From: Thermoplasmatota archaeon
GTDB lineage: Archaea > Thermoplasmatota > Thermoplasmata > Halarchaeoplasmatales > Halarchaeoplasmataceae
Assembly: GCA_018334755.1 (NCBI GenBank)
Contig: JAGXLI010000011.1
Location: forward strand, 1 to 41,936
Reading direction: 5' to 3'
Length of the DNA stretch: 41,936 nt
Made by a program: the position numbers and the translations under genes. The notes beneath the pieces were generated by a model that saw nothing but the letters and a program-made list of their open reading frames with translations, did no database searches and was not told the origin of the DNA. This document shows positions 16,661 through 25,809 of this stretch, piece after piece (the stretch's first letter is position 1; every line of letters begins with the position of its first letter).

Positions 16661-18319
16661 ATGATACAAAGCGTTGAAAGTATCAGATTACTGGCCGATA
16701 TAGTACTCATCCTGTTCGCCGCCCTAGGAGTCGGGTATATCGTTTCCAAGCTGAAACAGCCCGTGATCTTAGGATACCTGATCGCCGGGATGATGATTGG
16801 ACCTTTTGCTTTAGGTCTGATAGGAAAGCCCGCCGAGGTCCATACTCTAGCTCAACTCGGGATCATACTGCTCCTTTTCGTTGTGGGGCTAGAGTTCTCC
16901 CCAAGGACGTTGAAGAAGATATGGAAGATATCGGTCTTCGGCGGCATACTGGAGATGGTCTCCATGTTCCTTTTGGGTTTCGGGGTGGGGATGCTGTTCG
17001 ATCTAGGTTTCATCCAGTCCGTGTTCATAGGAGCGATAATCTCCGTAAGCAGCACCGTGATAATAATCAGCGTCCTCCAGAATCTGGGGGAGGAGAGAGA
17101 GCTGGGCGGGAGGATAATGATCGGTATCTTGATGGTGGAAGATGCCGGGGTGATCGTTATAGTGACGCTACTCTCCAATCTGTTCTTAGCCCAGGGATCC
17201 GGTGCAGAACCGACACTCATCAAGGTCCTGCTGAGCCTCGCCTTCGTAGCCGCGATGCTGGTGATGGGTAAAACGGTCCTGCCCAAGATCGTCGAGACCG
17301 TGAGTCGCCACGAGAACAAAAAGCTGTTCATACTGACCATGTTGGTGATAAGCACGGGCACCGCGACCGCCGCCTATCTTCTGGGTATACCTCTAGCACT
17401 GGGCTCCTTTTTGGCGGGTCTCGTTCTTGCCGAATCGAGGTACGGTGAGGAGATAGTGAACAAGATCAGGCCTCTAAGAAATATCTTCATGATCATCTTT
17501 TTCGTCTCCATAGGTATGTCCATCAACCTCTTCCTCGTGGGTAATAACCTTTACTTCGTGATCATCTTCATCCTGCTCATGATAGGTGGGAAGTTCACCG
17601 TTCTTTTGATCTCCACCAAGATGTTCGGTTACACGACGAAGACCGGATTCAAGGTCGGCCTGGGTATGATCCAGATAGGTGAGTTTTCGTTCGTGATAGC
17701 GGAACTCGGGTATCGAACGGGATCGATCTCCCCTACATTATATTCGTCGGCCATCACCGCGGCGCTTGTGACCATCATAATCACCCCGTACTCCATAAGG
17801 AACAGCGGGAGAGTGTACGAGTGGTTCAGGCAGTTCGAGTCGTTATCGAAGATCGCGAACCGCGTATTCCCGGAGGGTAAAGAAAAGACGGAGTTCGGAA
17901 GAAAAAGAGAGTTGAAGGATCATACGGTCCTGATAGGCTACGGGAGGGTCGGCCACTTGACCGTAGATACTTTAGTGAACAACAGAGAATCTTTTCTTGT
18001 AATAGATCACGATCCGAAAAAGCTCGATTATCTGGAGGAGCTGAACTTTCCATATATCTACGGAGACGCCACCAGTGAACACATACTCGAGAGAGCGGAG
18101 GTAGAGAAGGCGAAGATGGTTGTGGTCACCATACCGGGTATGATAGATACCGAATTGATAGTCGATACCGTAAAAGATCTGAATCCGGACTGCAAGATCG
18201 TCGCCAGGGTCAACTCCGAGGAGGAGAAAGATGCGCTGAAGGAGAAAACGACCTCCCTGATATATCCTGAGGAGTTGGCGGGAAAGTCGCTGGTCGAGAA
18301 AGTGAACGAGCTTTTATGA
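16661..18319 (+). CDS. CPA2-family K+/H+ antiporter with RCK (TrkA-N) domain, KefB-like
   Basis: The 552-residue product starts with about twelve hydrophobic segments, including QPVILGYLIAGMMIGP, LLLFVVGLEFSP, and LVEDAGVI-like GILMVEDAGVIVIV, all hallmarks of CPA2 Na+/H+ exchanger-fold antiporters. The cytosolic part from about 415 begins LIGYGRVGHLTVDTL, the dinucleotide-binding GxGxxG of an RCK domain, followed by VIDHDPKKLDYL, GDATSEHIL and MVVVTIPG. This is the KefB/KefC/YbaL plan. It would expel K+ (or exchange a cation) under ligand control of the RCK domain. The C-terminus ends soon after the RCK-N lobe, so an RCK-C lobe is missing. Leaderless message likely. Confidence 0.92.
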   Translation: MIQSVESIRLLADIVLILFAALGVGYIVSKLKQPVILGYLIAGMMIGPFALGLIGKPAEVHTLAQLGIILLLFVVGLEFSPRTLKKIWKISVFGGILEMVSMFLLGFGVGMLFDLGFIQSVFIGAIISVSSTVIIISVLQNLGEERELGGRIMIGILMVEDAGVIVIVTLLSNLFLAQGSGAEPTLIKVLLSLAFVAAMLVMGKTVLPKIVETVSRHENKKLFILTMLVISTGTATAAYLLGIPLALGSFLAGLVLAESRYGEEIVNKIRPLRNIFMIIFFVSIGMSINLFLVGNNLYFVIIFILLMIGGKFTVLLISTKMFGYTTKTGFKVGLGMIQIGEFSFVIAELGYRTGSISPTLYSSAITAALVTIIITPYSIRNSGRVYEWFRQFESLSKIANRVFPEGKEKTEFGRKRELKDHTVLIGYGRVGHLTVDTLVNNRESFLVIDHDPKKLDYLEELNFPYIYGDATSEHILERAEVEKAKMVVVTIPGMIDTELIVDTVKDLNPDCKIVARVNSEEEKDALKEKTTSLIYPEELAGKSLVEKVNELL

Positions 18320-18360
18320 CGGAACAGCGCGGTCGAGGACGCCGCGATACGGTCAGCTGA

Positions 18361-19128
18361 TCAGTCATCGGTTACTCGGATCATGAATTTTGATGAAGTT
18401 TCTAGAACGATATCCTGGGTTTCCTCGTGAGGCGTGTGCCCTGCACCGGGAACGATCAATCTGGAGGACGGTCCACTCGTTCCCTCAACTATCTTTTCTA
18501 CTTGTGTGATGGTCCCGTATCCGTCCTCCCCGCCCTGTATCACCAGAACCGGGCAGTTTATAGATGGCAGATGATCCTCTATATCCCAATCTCTGAACCA
18601 CTCTGCCGTCCATGTCTCGGCCCAGGCCCGGAACATCTCCTCTGTCTTGTCGCCGTGGTATCTCTTCAGTTTACTTTTCAGCTCGGTGGTCCTGTAAAGT
18701 TCCGCGGTATCTTTTACACCGTCCACCGCCACGTCTTCGACGAATACGTGTGCACCTTCTGTCAAGATCCCAGATATCTTTGACGGATACTTGCTTCCCG
18801 TGATCAGCGCGATGGAGCCGCCGTCACTGTGTCCGTAGAGCACCGCATCATCTATACCCCAGACCTCCATCAGTTCGCACAATAAGTCGGCTTGGACCTC
18901 CAGGTAATCTTTATCTCGTTCGTCCATCGGGCGTGACCTTCCGTAACCCGGCCTATCGTAGATGAGGACGTTGCATTCTGAAAGTTCACCCAGCCTTTCG
19001 GGAAAGTCTCCCCACGTCTCGATACAGCCGAGAGAGTCGTGAAGGAATATGATAGTAGGCCTACCGGGATGATCTTCTATCCTTTTGTAAGCTATTCCAT
19101 CCTCTGTGTATTCGATCTCCGTCGACAT
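18361..19128 (-). CDS. Alpha/beta-hydrolase
   Basis: The 255-residue product has FLHDSLGC as oxyanion loop (HG replaced by HD), YDRPGYGRS, the nucleophile elbow LYGHSDGGS with Ser101, an acid in VIQGGEDGYG and the catalytic His in VPGAGHTPHEE. The order is that of non-secreted alpha/beta-hydrolase-fold esterases/epoxide-hydrolase-like enzymes. A cap region with many Trp and charged residues lies at 130-190. No signal peptide. Substrate unknown; it converges on the antiporter with about 40 bases between stops. Confidence 0.87.
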   Translation of the reverse strand: MSTEIEYTEDGIAYKRIEDHPGRPTIIFLHDSLGCIETWGDFPERLGELSECNVLIYDRPGYGRSRPMDERDKDYLEVQADLLCELMEVWGIDDAVLYGHSDGGSIALITGSKYPSKISGILTEGAHVFVEDVAVDGVKDTAELYRTTELKSKLKRYHGDKTEEMFRAWAETWTAEWFRDWDIEDHLPSINCPVLVIQGGEDGYGTITQVEKIVEGTSGPSSRLIVPGAGHTPHEETQDIVLETSSKFMIRVTDD

Positions 19129-19180
19129 CTTATCGGTCTAAGAACTTTTTTTAGGGTGTTATCAAGATAGAGAGGATCCC

Positions 19181-20188
19181 CTATCTCCTCCGCCAGATCG
19201 CTCCAGCGATAACTGTGGCAGCGAGTACCACCGCGATCCCGAATCCAGGTGTTTCTTCACCTGTCTCGGCTGAACCCCCCTGGTTCCACCCGCCTAGTGT
19301 AGCCCACAGCCACCAGGCGGCATAGGCCTTCTGGTTCGCGTTGAGCGGCTGGGAGTGTGCCGAGGCACAGCTGTACCAATCCTCTCCCTCGGTGTGCTCC
19401 TCCTGCCATTCTATCGCCCAGTTGCTGTCCCTCTCCCCGTCACCGTTTGAATCGTAATCGCAGTTGTCGTCGGGTATCTTGTCCCCGAAGTAGGTATTGT
19501 CGGGGTCGTAGGTTTCGATATCGGCGAAATCGTACAGGATCTTCTCATTCTCAACGCAGTAGTCCCTTATCTGCTCGTTCCGCAGATGTAGGTTACCGTC
19601 CAGGCCGCTCCCGTCCAGGTGGCCGGTCATGTAGACGAAATCGACATCAGGATATTCGCTTTCAAGGTCGTCCATCAGGGTCAGGTAAGTGTCGATATCT
19701 TCCTCTGATGCACTGCTCACCTGTCCGCACCAGGACCAGATGACGACGTTCAGTTCTGGATGGTCATCGAGATAATCCCGCGTCGCGTCCGCCCATGAAG
19801 TCCTATCCGGATTTCCCAGATCCGCAGCGCCAGGAAAACATCTATCCCGTAGGTCTAGAGCACCGTCTTCTCCGCCGTCGTTGTACGCGTAGAGATCTTC
19901 TGGGTATCCCTGACCGTTCATGAACTCGACCAGCCCGTCCATGCCCGTTGTCAGCTGGCTGCCGTGGGAGGTGTGCCCGTAGCCGATGTGCAGGTCCGAT
20001 TTCGCCTGCCTTACAGCGGATTCCGGTATCTTAGAGATATCGGTACTGGAGTGGTCTATGATGTTCCACGGGGTGGAACTGTTCGTTCCCTGGGCAGCGT
20101 TACCAGGAAACAGAACCGAGGCGTTGAGACAGATCAGAGAAAATACCACAAACAGACTCAATATCTTCAATGCTGGTTTAAGAGACAT
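19181..20188 (-). CDS. Secreted SGNH-like protein with PGF-CTERM sorting signal
   Basis: The 335-residue product has a signal peptide (about 6-33) and a C-terminal tripartite signal, TPGFG then a hydrophobic run then WRRR, matching the PGF-CTERM tag removed by archaeosortase A with lipid attachment. The body contains GYGHTSHGS near 70, VVIWSWCGQ, YMTGHLDGS and a late CASAHSQPLNANQKAY block. The order small-residue strand, Asp/His near the C-terminus, and helix with NANQ recalls SGNH/GDSL hydrolases, but the canonical GDS is not present. It may be a surface esterase or simply a binding protein. Acidic loop DPDNTYFGDKIPDDNCDYDS could bind Ca2+. Confidence 0.65.
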   Translation of the reverse strand: MSLKPALKILSLFVVFSLICLNASVLFPGNAAQGTNSSTPWNIIDHSSTDISKIPESAVRQAKSDLHIGYGHTSHGSQLTTGMDGLVEFMNGQGYPEDLYAYNDGGEDGALDLRDRCFPGAADLGNPDRTSWADATRDYLDDHPELNVVIWSWCGQVSSASEEDIDTYLTLMDDLESEYPDVDFVYMTGHLDGSGLDGNLHLRNEQIRDYCVENEKILYDFADIETYDPDNTYFGDKIPDDNCDYDSNGDGERDSNWAIEWQEEHTEGEDWYSCASAHSQPLNANQKAYAAWWLWATLGGWNQGGSAETGEETPGFGIAVVLAATVIAGAIWRRR

Positions 20189-20210
20189 ATCTTAAATAAA
20201 CTCATAAGAT

Positions 20211-20220
20211 ATATTTATAG
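20211..20220 (-). promoter_or_regulatory. TATA box of the PGF-CTERM protein gene
   Basis: CTATAAATAT on the minus strand is centred about 27 bases from the ATG at 20188, consistent with a leaderless transcript. Confidence 0.55.
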
Positions 20221-20315
20221 ATTTGTAGTATAGGTGAAGTGACTTGGTGGTGGAAAGTGTTATCTTCTTCTCGCTGCTAAACTCTTGGATCATCTTCGAT
20301 CCTTCGCCTGAGAAG

Positions 20316-20990
20316 TTAGAAGGATGAAGACTCTAGGATCTTCTGTATAGATTCATTTACAAAAGATTCCGTTTCCTCCAACTCTTTTTCCGAATAACTC
20401 TCTTCAATCTGTTCCCAGCAGTCTATATATGATAGAGGATCGATGGTCCTATAAAATTCGATCTGTTTTTTGTAGTTCTGCGGTAGGTCTATTGAATAAG
20501 TCTCAAAGAATCCATTGACAGCTATCTCGCTTTTCTTTTCTTCCTCGAAGTGCCTGTAAACCCTGTAGATGTCAAACACGTTGTTTCCAGCCTTTGCGAT
20601 ATCAAAATCGATGATCCCTCTAACACTGCTATCCTGAACGATTACGTTACTAGAAGAAAGATCGCTGTGTATAAGCCTCGGCTCGATGTTATCCGTGAAG
20701 ATATGAGATCTATTCTCGAGCCATTCCTCGAGTTCTAGGATCTTATCTTCAAATGGTGTATCCACTCCTCTATGCAGCCAGGATCTGGACAGGTCCAAAA
20801 AGAAATCTCTATAGGAATCGAATGAAGTTTCAACTTTGAATTTCCCATCTATTTCAACGATCTTACCAAATCTTTCAAATGTCGTCGAATGCATTTTTGT
20901 GTACAGATCTCCTAACTGCTGGTATATCTTTCTGACTTCTGAATCGGTGAGTCCCTTTTTGACTTGGTTCAGAGGAAAGAGAAGCATCAT
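20316..20990 (-). CDS. APH-like small-molecule kinase lacking its N-lobe
   Basis: The 224-residue product covers the C-lobe of aminoglycoside/choline-type phosphotransferases: LIHSDLSSSNVIV gives the catalytic loop (H-x-D-x-x-x-x-N) and GIIDFDIAKAGN the metal-binding Asp. The usual 80-100 residue ATP-binding N-lobe is missing. In frame upstream of the ATG, the codons read TQVRFLSGVSNEL, the normal family linker, before a TGA at about 21043-21045, and no start codon lies between. So the ORF is either a decayed kinase that lost its 5' part or a gene with nonsense damage. Catalytic residues are kept in what remains. Substrate unknown. Confidence 0.6.
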   Translation of the reverse strand: MMLLFPLNQVKKGLTDSEVRKIYQQLGDLYTKMHSTTFERFGKIVEIDGKFKVETSFDSYRDFFLDLSRSWLHRGVDTPFEDKILELEEWLENRSHIFTDNIEPRLIHSDLSSSNVIVQDSSVRGIIDFDIAKAGNNVFDIYRVYRHFEEEKKSEIAVNGFFETYSIDLPQNYKKQIEFYRTIDPLSYIDCWEQIEESYSEKELEETESFVNESIQKILESSSF

Positions 20991-21243
20991 TAGTTCATTG
21001 GAAACCCCCGAAAGGAAACGAACCTGAGTACGAATACGGTCTTTTCAGCAGAAGAGCGGGAAGATATACGATTGGTCGCGGTAGATGACGTAGTATCGCT
21101 CCTCTCTAAAAAGGAGGAGGAGTGAAGAGGCGTTCTGTTTCCGCGATCCGGTCGGCAGAAGGATTAATAAGGAATAAACACAGTTAAAATTGTACTAGAC
21201 AAGGACAGGTGGGTTAAGCATAAAAGAATTCATCGAACCTAGA

Positions 21244-22197
21244 GTGATCGTGAGTAGATGTTTAGGGTTTGAGAGCTGCAGGTACAGCGGTAACATCATA
21301 TCTTCGGACGAAGTCAGGGAGATGAGAGATCACGTGGATTTTATCACGGTCTGTCCGGAGGTCGATATCGGTCTTGGAGTGCCTAGAGACTCGGTCCGCC
21401 TGGTATCGGAGGGGGAGGAAAAAAGACTGGTACAGCCCAACACTGGCGATGATCTTACGGAGGAGATGAAAGGTTTCATAGATGATTTCTTATCGGGAAC
21501 ATCGGATGTAGATGGATTCATACTCAAGGGCAGGTCCCCTACATGCGGGTTGAAAGAGACCAGGATATATCACGAGATGGATAGTAAAGTTCCGGAGAAC
21601 AAAGATACGGGCTTGTTTGGAGGCCGTGTGTTGGAACGGTACCCGGAAAAAGCCACTGAAACCGCAGGGAGGTTGAGGAACTACCAGATAAGGGAGCACT
21701 TCCTCACTAAGATATTCACCTTCGCAGACTTCAGAGATAGGAAAACATCGGGAAGTCTGCACCGGTTGAAGGATTTCCACAAACACAACAGATTACTTTT
21801 CAGATCCTACAGCAAGGACCTGTATGAGCAGATGGATAGATCATTAAGAAAAGATATCGATGTCTCTAAACTCTATGACATTTACGAACAACATCTACAC
21901 GATCTGTTCGATAGGCCTCCCGAGTGTGGGTCTAGGATAGAAGTCATGAAAGAGATATTCAACGGGTTGAAGACCAAGATCGTAAAGGATGAGAAAGACC
22001 TATTCAGGGGATCTTTAGAAGATTACAAGGAGGGCAGGACTTCACTGAATGTACCGTTGTCTGTACTGCACAGCTGGCTGATCAGATTCGAAGACGAGGC
22101 TCGAAAGAACCAAAGTTTCTTCTATCCATATCCAAGAGACCTAGTCCGACTAGAAGATATCAAAACGTGCGTATCTAGGGAGTATGAGTACTTCTGA
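21244..22197 (+). CDS. TudS (DUF523)-DUF1722 fusion protein
   Basis: Residues 1-150 form a DUF523 domain with the three conserved cysteine stretches VSRCLGFESCRYSG, CPEVDIGLGVPR and KGRSPTCG; this domain in bacteria acts as an iron-sulfur thiouracil desulfurase. Residues 170-317 form DUF1722 (YbgA-like), with HRLKDFHKHNRLL near its start. The fusion is common in prokaryotes and often sits near photolyases, though none is seen here. Start is uncertain: the open frame continues upstream to 21199 and encodes IKEFIEPRV, the conserved family N-terminus, but only an ATA at 21220 (preceded by GGTGGG) or the GTG at 21244 is available. Confidence 0.85.
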   Translation: MIVSRCLGFESCRYSGNIISSDEVREMRDHVDFITVCPEVDIGLGVPRDSVRLVSEGEEKRLVQPNTGDDLTEEMKGFIDDFLSGTSDVDGFILKGRSPTCGLKETRIYHEMDSKVPENKDTGLFGGRVLERYPEKATETAGRLRNYQIREHFLTKIFTFADFRDRKTSGSLHRLKDFHKHNRLLFRSYSKDLYEQMDRSLRKDIDVSKLYDIYEQHLHDLFDRPPECGSRIEVMKEIFNGLKTKIVKDEKDLFRGSLEDYKEGRTSLNVPLSVLHSWLIRFEDEARKNQSFFYPYPRDLVRLEDIKTCVSREYEYF

Positions 22198-22331
22198 TCT
22201 CTATCGATCCGATGAACAACGATCAAGCCGGCAGTTCTTCCTCTAAAACCTTTTTCTAAAAAAAGTAGACTGATTTCCCACCAACCTTAACTCTCCCAGT
22301 TACTTCACAAAACCTCCACCTAACAAAACAT

Positions 22332-22628
22332 CTATTCGATCACATACCTGTAACCGTGACCCGCGCAGTAGTTCACGTTTTCGGCGTCCTTATCGGCATC
22401 TAACCACTCGCCGTCGACCACGAACGTGAACTCGTCGAATCCTCCCGACAGTCTATCTTTTTCCACCTCCAGTTCCCAGTGCCCGTCTACCAATTCCATC
22501 CTCCAGTCTTTTTCCCCGGATTCCCACCCCATGAAGTTGCCGACGACGAACACTTCATCTGCATCAAGGTGATCCTCTAGTATGAATACTACAGTATCCT
22601 CTTTCATCTTGTATCCTTTCCTACCCAT
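22332..22628 (-). CDS. Small glycogen-binding-like (CBM48/AMPK-type) domain protein
   Basis: The ATG at 22628 follows GAAGGTGA by a few bases and is preferred to a GTG at 22637. The 98-residue product is one early-set Ig-like domain: VVFILEDHLDADEVFVVGNF, then GWESGEKDWRMELVDGHWEL, then DEFTFVVDGEWLDADKD. The order of W, G-x-W and FxVDGxW is that of carbohydrate-binding module 48 and AMPK-beta. It stands alone, without the enzyme domain it usually accompanies. It would bind alpha-glucan or act as a regulatory subunit; no glycan enzyme lies next to it. Confidence 0.8.
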   Translation of the reverse strand: MGRKGYKMKEDTVVFILEDHLDADEVFVVGNFMGWESGEKDWRMELVDGHWELEVEKDRLSGGFDEFTFVVDGEWLDADKDAENVNYCAGHGYRYVIE

Positions 22629-22886
22629 GCGATTCACCTTCTATTAAACGATATAGGTTCGTACTTTAAAAAATATCCGAAACTTGTTTCTAGAGTCAAG
22701 TCGGCTGCCTTCGCTCAAACCGAAGAAAACCTTGGATCAAATGGTTCAAACCTTCGTCCCCAATGCCGATGTTTTAGGTCTTCGCGAATCAGTGATCATA
22801 ACTTACGTGTTCGAGAACGCTGATCTGAAGTATCGGATGAAAATATTTTAGTAGCTAGACCATTATGTGATATCGGAGGATGAAAG

Positions 22887-23300
22887 ATGGGTCCTATCAA
22901 CGAGGAAGCAGGATTGTACGCCGTAGTGGGTGGTGTCCTCATGCTGATCGCGGGAGTGACCGGTGCCGCAACGTGGGCCAGGATCGGGGAGCTCGCCGTC
23001 GAGATAACCGGTCAGGAATCCTTAGAGATCGTGTTCCAGGTGCTCGTGCTGGTCGGTTCCCTGGGCGGACTCATAGTGATCTTGGGAGGAGTACTCATCC
23101 ACGGTAAACTGGCGGAATCGGTTTCAGGGGGAAAGATATTGATAACCATCGGAGCGGGTTTCGGCCTTATAGGTCTGCTTATCTTTCTGGTCGTCACCAT
23201 GATGGGTGAGACCCCGGGAGTCACGATCATCGCCGCCATGGGGCTCGGCTTAGTAGGTCTCGTTCTCTCCATCGTGGCAAGACAGAAAGCCATAAAATAG
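22887..23300 (+). CDS. Four-helix membrane protein, 137 residues
   Basis: Hydrophobic segments lie at about 10-32, 47-68, 85-106 and 112-131, joined by short loops with few charged residues (ARIGELAVEITGQES, HGKLAESVSGG). A GGAGG is seven bases before the ATG, and AAAATATTTT upstream may be a TATA element. No family signature is visible. The gene is flanked by unrelated genes and the product is probably a small integral membrane protein of unknown role. Confidence 0.65.
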   Translation: MGPINEEAGLYAVVGGVLMLIAGVTGAATWARIGELAVEITGQESLEIVFQVLVLVGSLGGLIVILGGVLIHGKLAESVSGGKILITIGAGFGLIGLLIFLVVTMMGETPGVTIIAAMGLGLVGLVLSIVARQKAIK

Positions 23301-23345
23301 GGGTCGACGGATTCACACCATGTCATCTACCTAACTCAAGATCGG

Positions 23346-23450
23346 ATGCTGAAAGAAATTTTACATGAAGGAGCCGAGAAGATAGAAGAGCTGTTAGAAG
23401 CGGGTTTTTATCCAGATGACCAACTCCAAAGACAGCGCAAAAAAGCTTAA
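23346..23450 (+). CDS. Possible 34-residue open frame or gene remnant
   Basis: MLKEILHEGAEKIEELL begins at an ATG at 23346, with amphipathic helical character and ending in QRQRKKA. The open frame continues upstream without stop to 23301, directly after the TAG of the membrane protein, encoding DSHHVIYLTQDR. The composition looks protein-like rather than random, so it may be the tail of a lost gene. No ribosome site is seen. The remainder of 23301-23581 shows nothing else. Confidence 0.25.
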   Translation: MLKEILHEGAEKIEELLEAGFYPDDQLQRQRKKA

Positions 23451-23581
23451 AGATCCGACACCTCTTCTTCCCGGGATGTCACGATTAGAGATAAAGAAGG
23501 CTGTTTCGATAAGGCCCAAAAACCAAAATTTTGTATAAAATGAGCGTAATGTTATATTCGTAAGATAAAGAGGTTGATAGA

Positions 23582-25726
23582 TTGGCTCCCCCGGAAGACG
23601 TATATGACGATATGGACGAAGGTCGTGAAGCTTCAGAAAGAAGATTGAAAGAGCGTGAGAAAAAACTGGATGTGCGGGAGGAACGGCTCCGGGAGAAGGA
23701 GACTAAACTGGATGAGCGGGAGCGGGAGATAGAAGAGCTCAAAGAGAGATTGGAGCAGCGGGAAAGCGACGTCAGTAGCCGAGAGAGCGAAGTGAAAGAA
23801 AAGGAAGAGAGGTTGAACGAGTGGGAAAGAGAGTTGAAAAGTGATAAGGAGGAACTTTCGAGGAAAAAACAAAAATTGGAGCAGGAGGCGAATGAATTAG
23901 ACGAATGGAGAGTGGACCTGGAGAACAGGGAACAGGACGTAGAGATGAAAGAGAACGATCTGGATCGGAGAGAATCCGATGTAGAGGATCGGGAAGAAGT
24001 GCTGAGTACTCGAGAACAGAAAGTCGAAGAGAAGGAAGAGGAACTGAGAGGATGGGAAGATGAACTCGGTCAAAGAGAATCCGAGCTGGAAGAGCTGAAA
24101 GAAAAAGTCAAGTCGAGAAAACAGGAAGTCCAACAGAGGGAGAAAAATTTAGAGGAGCAGGAGAAGGACCTTGAAAGAAAAAAGGAGAAAGTCGAGAGGA
24201 GAAAGAGCGAGCTGAAAGAAAAAGAAGAGATGTTGAACGAGAAGAAAGAACGGTTCGAAGAAGAGATGAGTAGCAGGAAGGATGAACTAGATAAGAGAAG
24301 ATCAAACCTGGAAGATTGGGAGGATGAAGTCCGGTCCCGGGAACAAAAAGTCAAGAAAAAAGAAGAAAGATTAGATGATCGGGAAGAGGACCTCGATGAA
24401 AAAGAAAACGAACTGAAGAGGAGAAAGAACGAACTGGATGGGCGGGAAAAAGAAGTCAGTTCCAGGGAACAGGAAGTCAAAGATAGAGAGGAAAAATTGG
24501 ATGATCTCAAAGATGACCTCGATGAAAAAGAGGAAGAACTGGAAGAGAAAAAGAAGACACTAGACCACAAAGAATCCGATCTGAAAAAGTGGGAAAAAGA
24601 GGTCAAATCTCTAGAACAGGAAGTCAAGGATAGAAAAGAAAAGTTAGATGAACGGGAAGAGGACCTCGATGAAAAAGAGGAAGAACTGAAAGAGAAAAAG
24701 AAGAAACTGGACCAAAAAGAATCAGATCTGAAAGAGCGGAAAAAAGAGATCGAATCCCGTGAACAGGAAGTCAAAAAGAGAGAAGGAAAGTTAGATGAAC
24801 GGGAAGAGAATCTCGACGAAAAGGAAGAGGAGCTGAAGAAGAGAAAGAACAAGCTGGATCAAAAAGAATCCGACCTGGATGAGCTGAAAGAAAAGGTCAG
24901 ATCCCGGGAAGGGGAAGTCACGAAGAGAGAAGGAGAACTGGATGAACGGGAAAAGAGCATCGATGAAAAGGAAAACGAGCTTAAGAAGGAAAAGAAAAAA
25001 CTGGATCAAAGAGAATCCGATCTCGATGAGCTAGAAGAAGAAATCAGATCCCGGGAAAAGGAAATAGAGAAGAGAGAAGGAGAACTGGATGAACGGGAAG
25101 AAGACCTCGAGAAAAAAGAAGACGAACTAGAGAAAGAAAAGAAGAGACTAGACCAAAGAGAATCTGACCTAACAAGATTGGAGGGAAAAGTCGAAGCCCG
25201 TGAACAACAGGTCGAAGGAAGAAAAAAGAAATTAGATGAACGGGAAGAAGAGCTCGAGGAAAAAGATGAGGAACTAGAGAAGAAAGAATCCGAGCTAACA
25301 AAGTTGGAGGGAGAAGTCGAAGCCCGTGAACAACAGGTCGAAGAGAGAGAAGAAAGGCTGGATGAGCGGGAAGAAGACCTCGAGAAAAAAGAGGACGATT
25401 TACAAGGTGAGTTAACAGAGATAAATGAAAAAAGAGGCGAATTGAAAGAAAGGGAAGATCAATTGGATGAAAAGGAATCCAACCTAAAAGAATCTAAGAT
25501 GCGGTGTGAAAAAAGAGAAGCTGAGATCGAAGATTGGTTCGAGCAGATCGAGTCTAAAAAGGCCGAGTTGGAAGAAAAAGAAAAGGAAATGAAGATGAAA
25601 GAAGAAGAGATAGAGATGTGGGAAGAAGGTGTCAAGGAGAGGGAAGAAAAAGTGAAGAAAAAGGAGGAAGAGTTGGAGGAAAAGAAAGACGAGGATAAAG
25701 GGAAAAAGAGAAGGAGATCGAAGTAG
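23582..25726 (+). CDS. Long coiled-coil protein with heptad super-repeat
   Basis: A TTG start at 23582 follows GAGGT by seven bases. The 714-residue product is nearly all Glu, Lys, Arg, Asp and Leu, with heptads such as LDEREED, LEKKEDE and LDQRESD from about residue 15 to the end. From about residue 265 it is built of 49-residue units. No signal peptide, membrane segment, cysteine cluster or globular domain is seen, so it should form a long cytoplasmic rod or filament of roughly 100 nm if fully helical. The GC-poorer, purine-rich coding strand reflects the composition. The following surface-protein gene is on the same strand 80 bases away. Role unknown; structural, membrane-tether and SMC-like roles are possible, but there is no ATPase head. 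Confidence 0.8.
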   Translation: MAPPEDVYDDMDEGREASERRLKEREKKLDVREERLREKETKLDEREREIEELKERLEQRESDVSSRESEVKEKEERLNEWERELKSDKEELSRKKQKLEQEANELDEWRVDLENREQDVEMKENDLDRRESDVEDREEVLSTREQKVEEKEEELRGWEDELGQRESELEELKEKVKSRKQEVQQREKNLEEQEKDLERKKEKVERRKSELKEKEEMLNEKKERFEEEMSSRKDELDKRRSNLEDWEDEVRSREQKVKKKEERLDDREEDLDEKENELKRRKNELDGREKEVSSREQEVKDREEKLDDLKDDLDEKEEELEEKKKTLDHKESDLKKWEKEVKSLEQEVKDRKEKLDEREEDLDEKEEELKEKKKKLDQKESDLKERKKEIESREQEVKKREGKLDEREENLDEKEEELKKRKNKLDQKESDLDELKEKVRSREGEVTKREGELDEREKSIDEKENELKKEKKKLDQRESDLDELEEEIRSREKEIEKREGELDEREEDLEKKEDELEKEKKRLDQRESDLTRLEGKVEAREQQVEGRKKKLDEREEELEEKDEELEKKESELTKLEGEVEAREQQVEEREERLDEREEDLEKKEDDLQGELTEINEKRGELKEREDQLDEKESNLKESKMRCEKREAEIEDWFEQIESKKAELEEKEKEMKMKEEEIEMWEEGVKEREEKVKKKEEELEEKKDEDKGKKRRRSK
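24374..25386 (+). repeat. 147-bp (49-residue) coiled-coil super-repeat
   Basis: The anchor GATGAxCGGGAA or its variant occurs at 24374, 24500, 24647, 24794, 24941, 25088, 25235 and 25361. The spacings are 126, 147, 147, 147, 147, 147 and 126 bases, that is 42 or 49 residues. Each unit is six or seven heptads, so the coil phase is preserved whether a heptad is gained or lost. Confidence 0.85.
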
Positions 25727-25809
25727 AGAGATGTATCTTTCAGATCGAAACCAAAGATTTATGTGAGATAAGTTAAATAATAAGTAATAACTTTCCTGGG
25801 GAATAAAGG

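Noticed and set aside
20990-21125. Plus-strand small gene encoding EEREDIRLVAVDDVVSLL
   Set aside because: Looks protein-like, but has no start codon in frame and lies against the upstream part of the APH-like remnant.
24070-24852. Long minus-strand open frame (260 codons) rich in Ser and Phe opposite the coiled coil
   Set aside because: It is the antisense of a Glu/Lys/Arg repeat, so stop codons are rare by composition; it has no ribosome site or domain.
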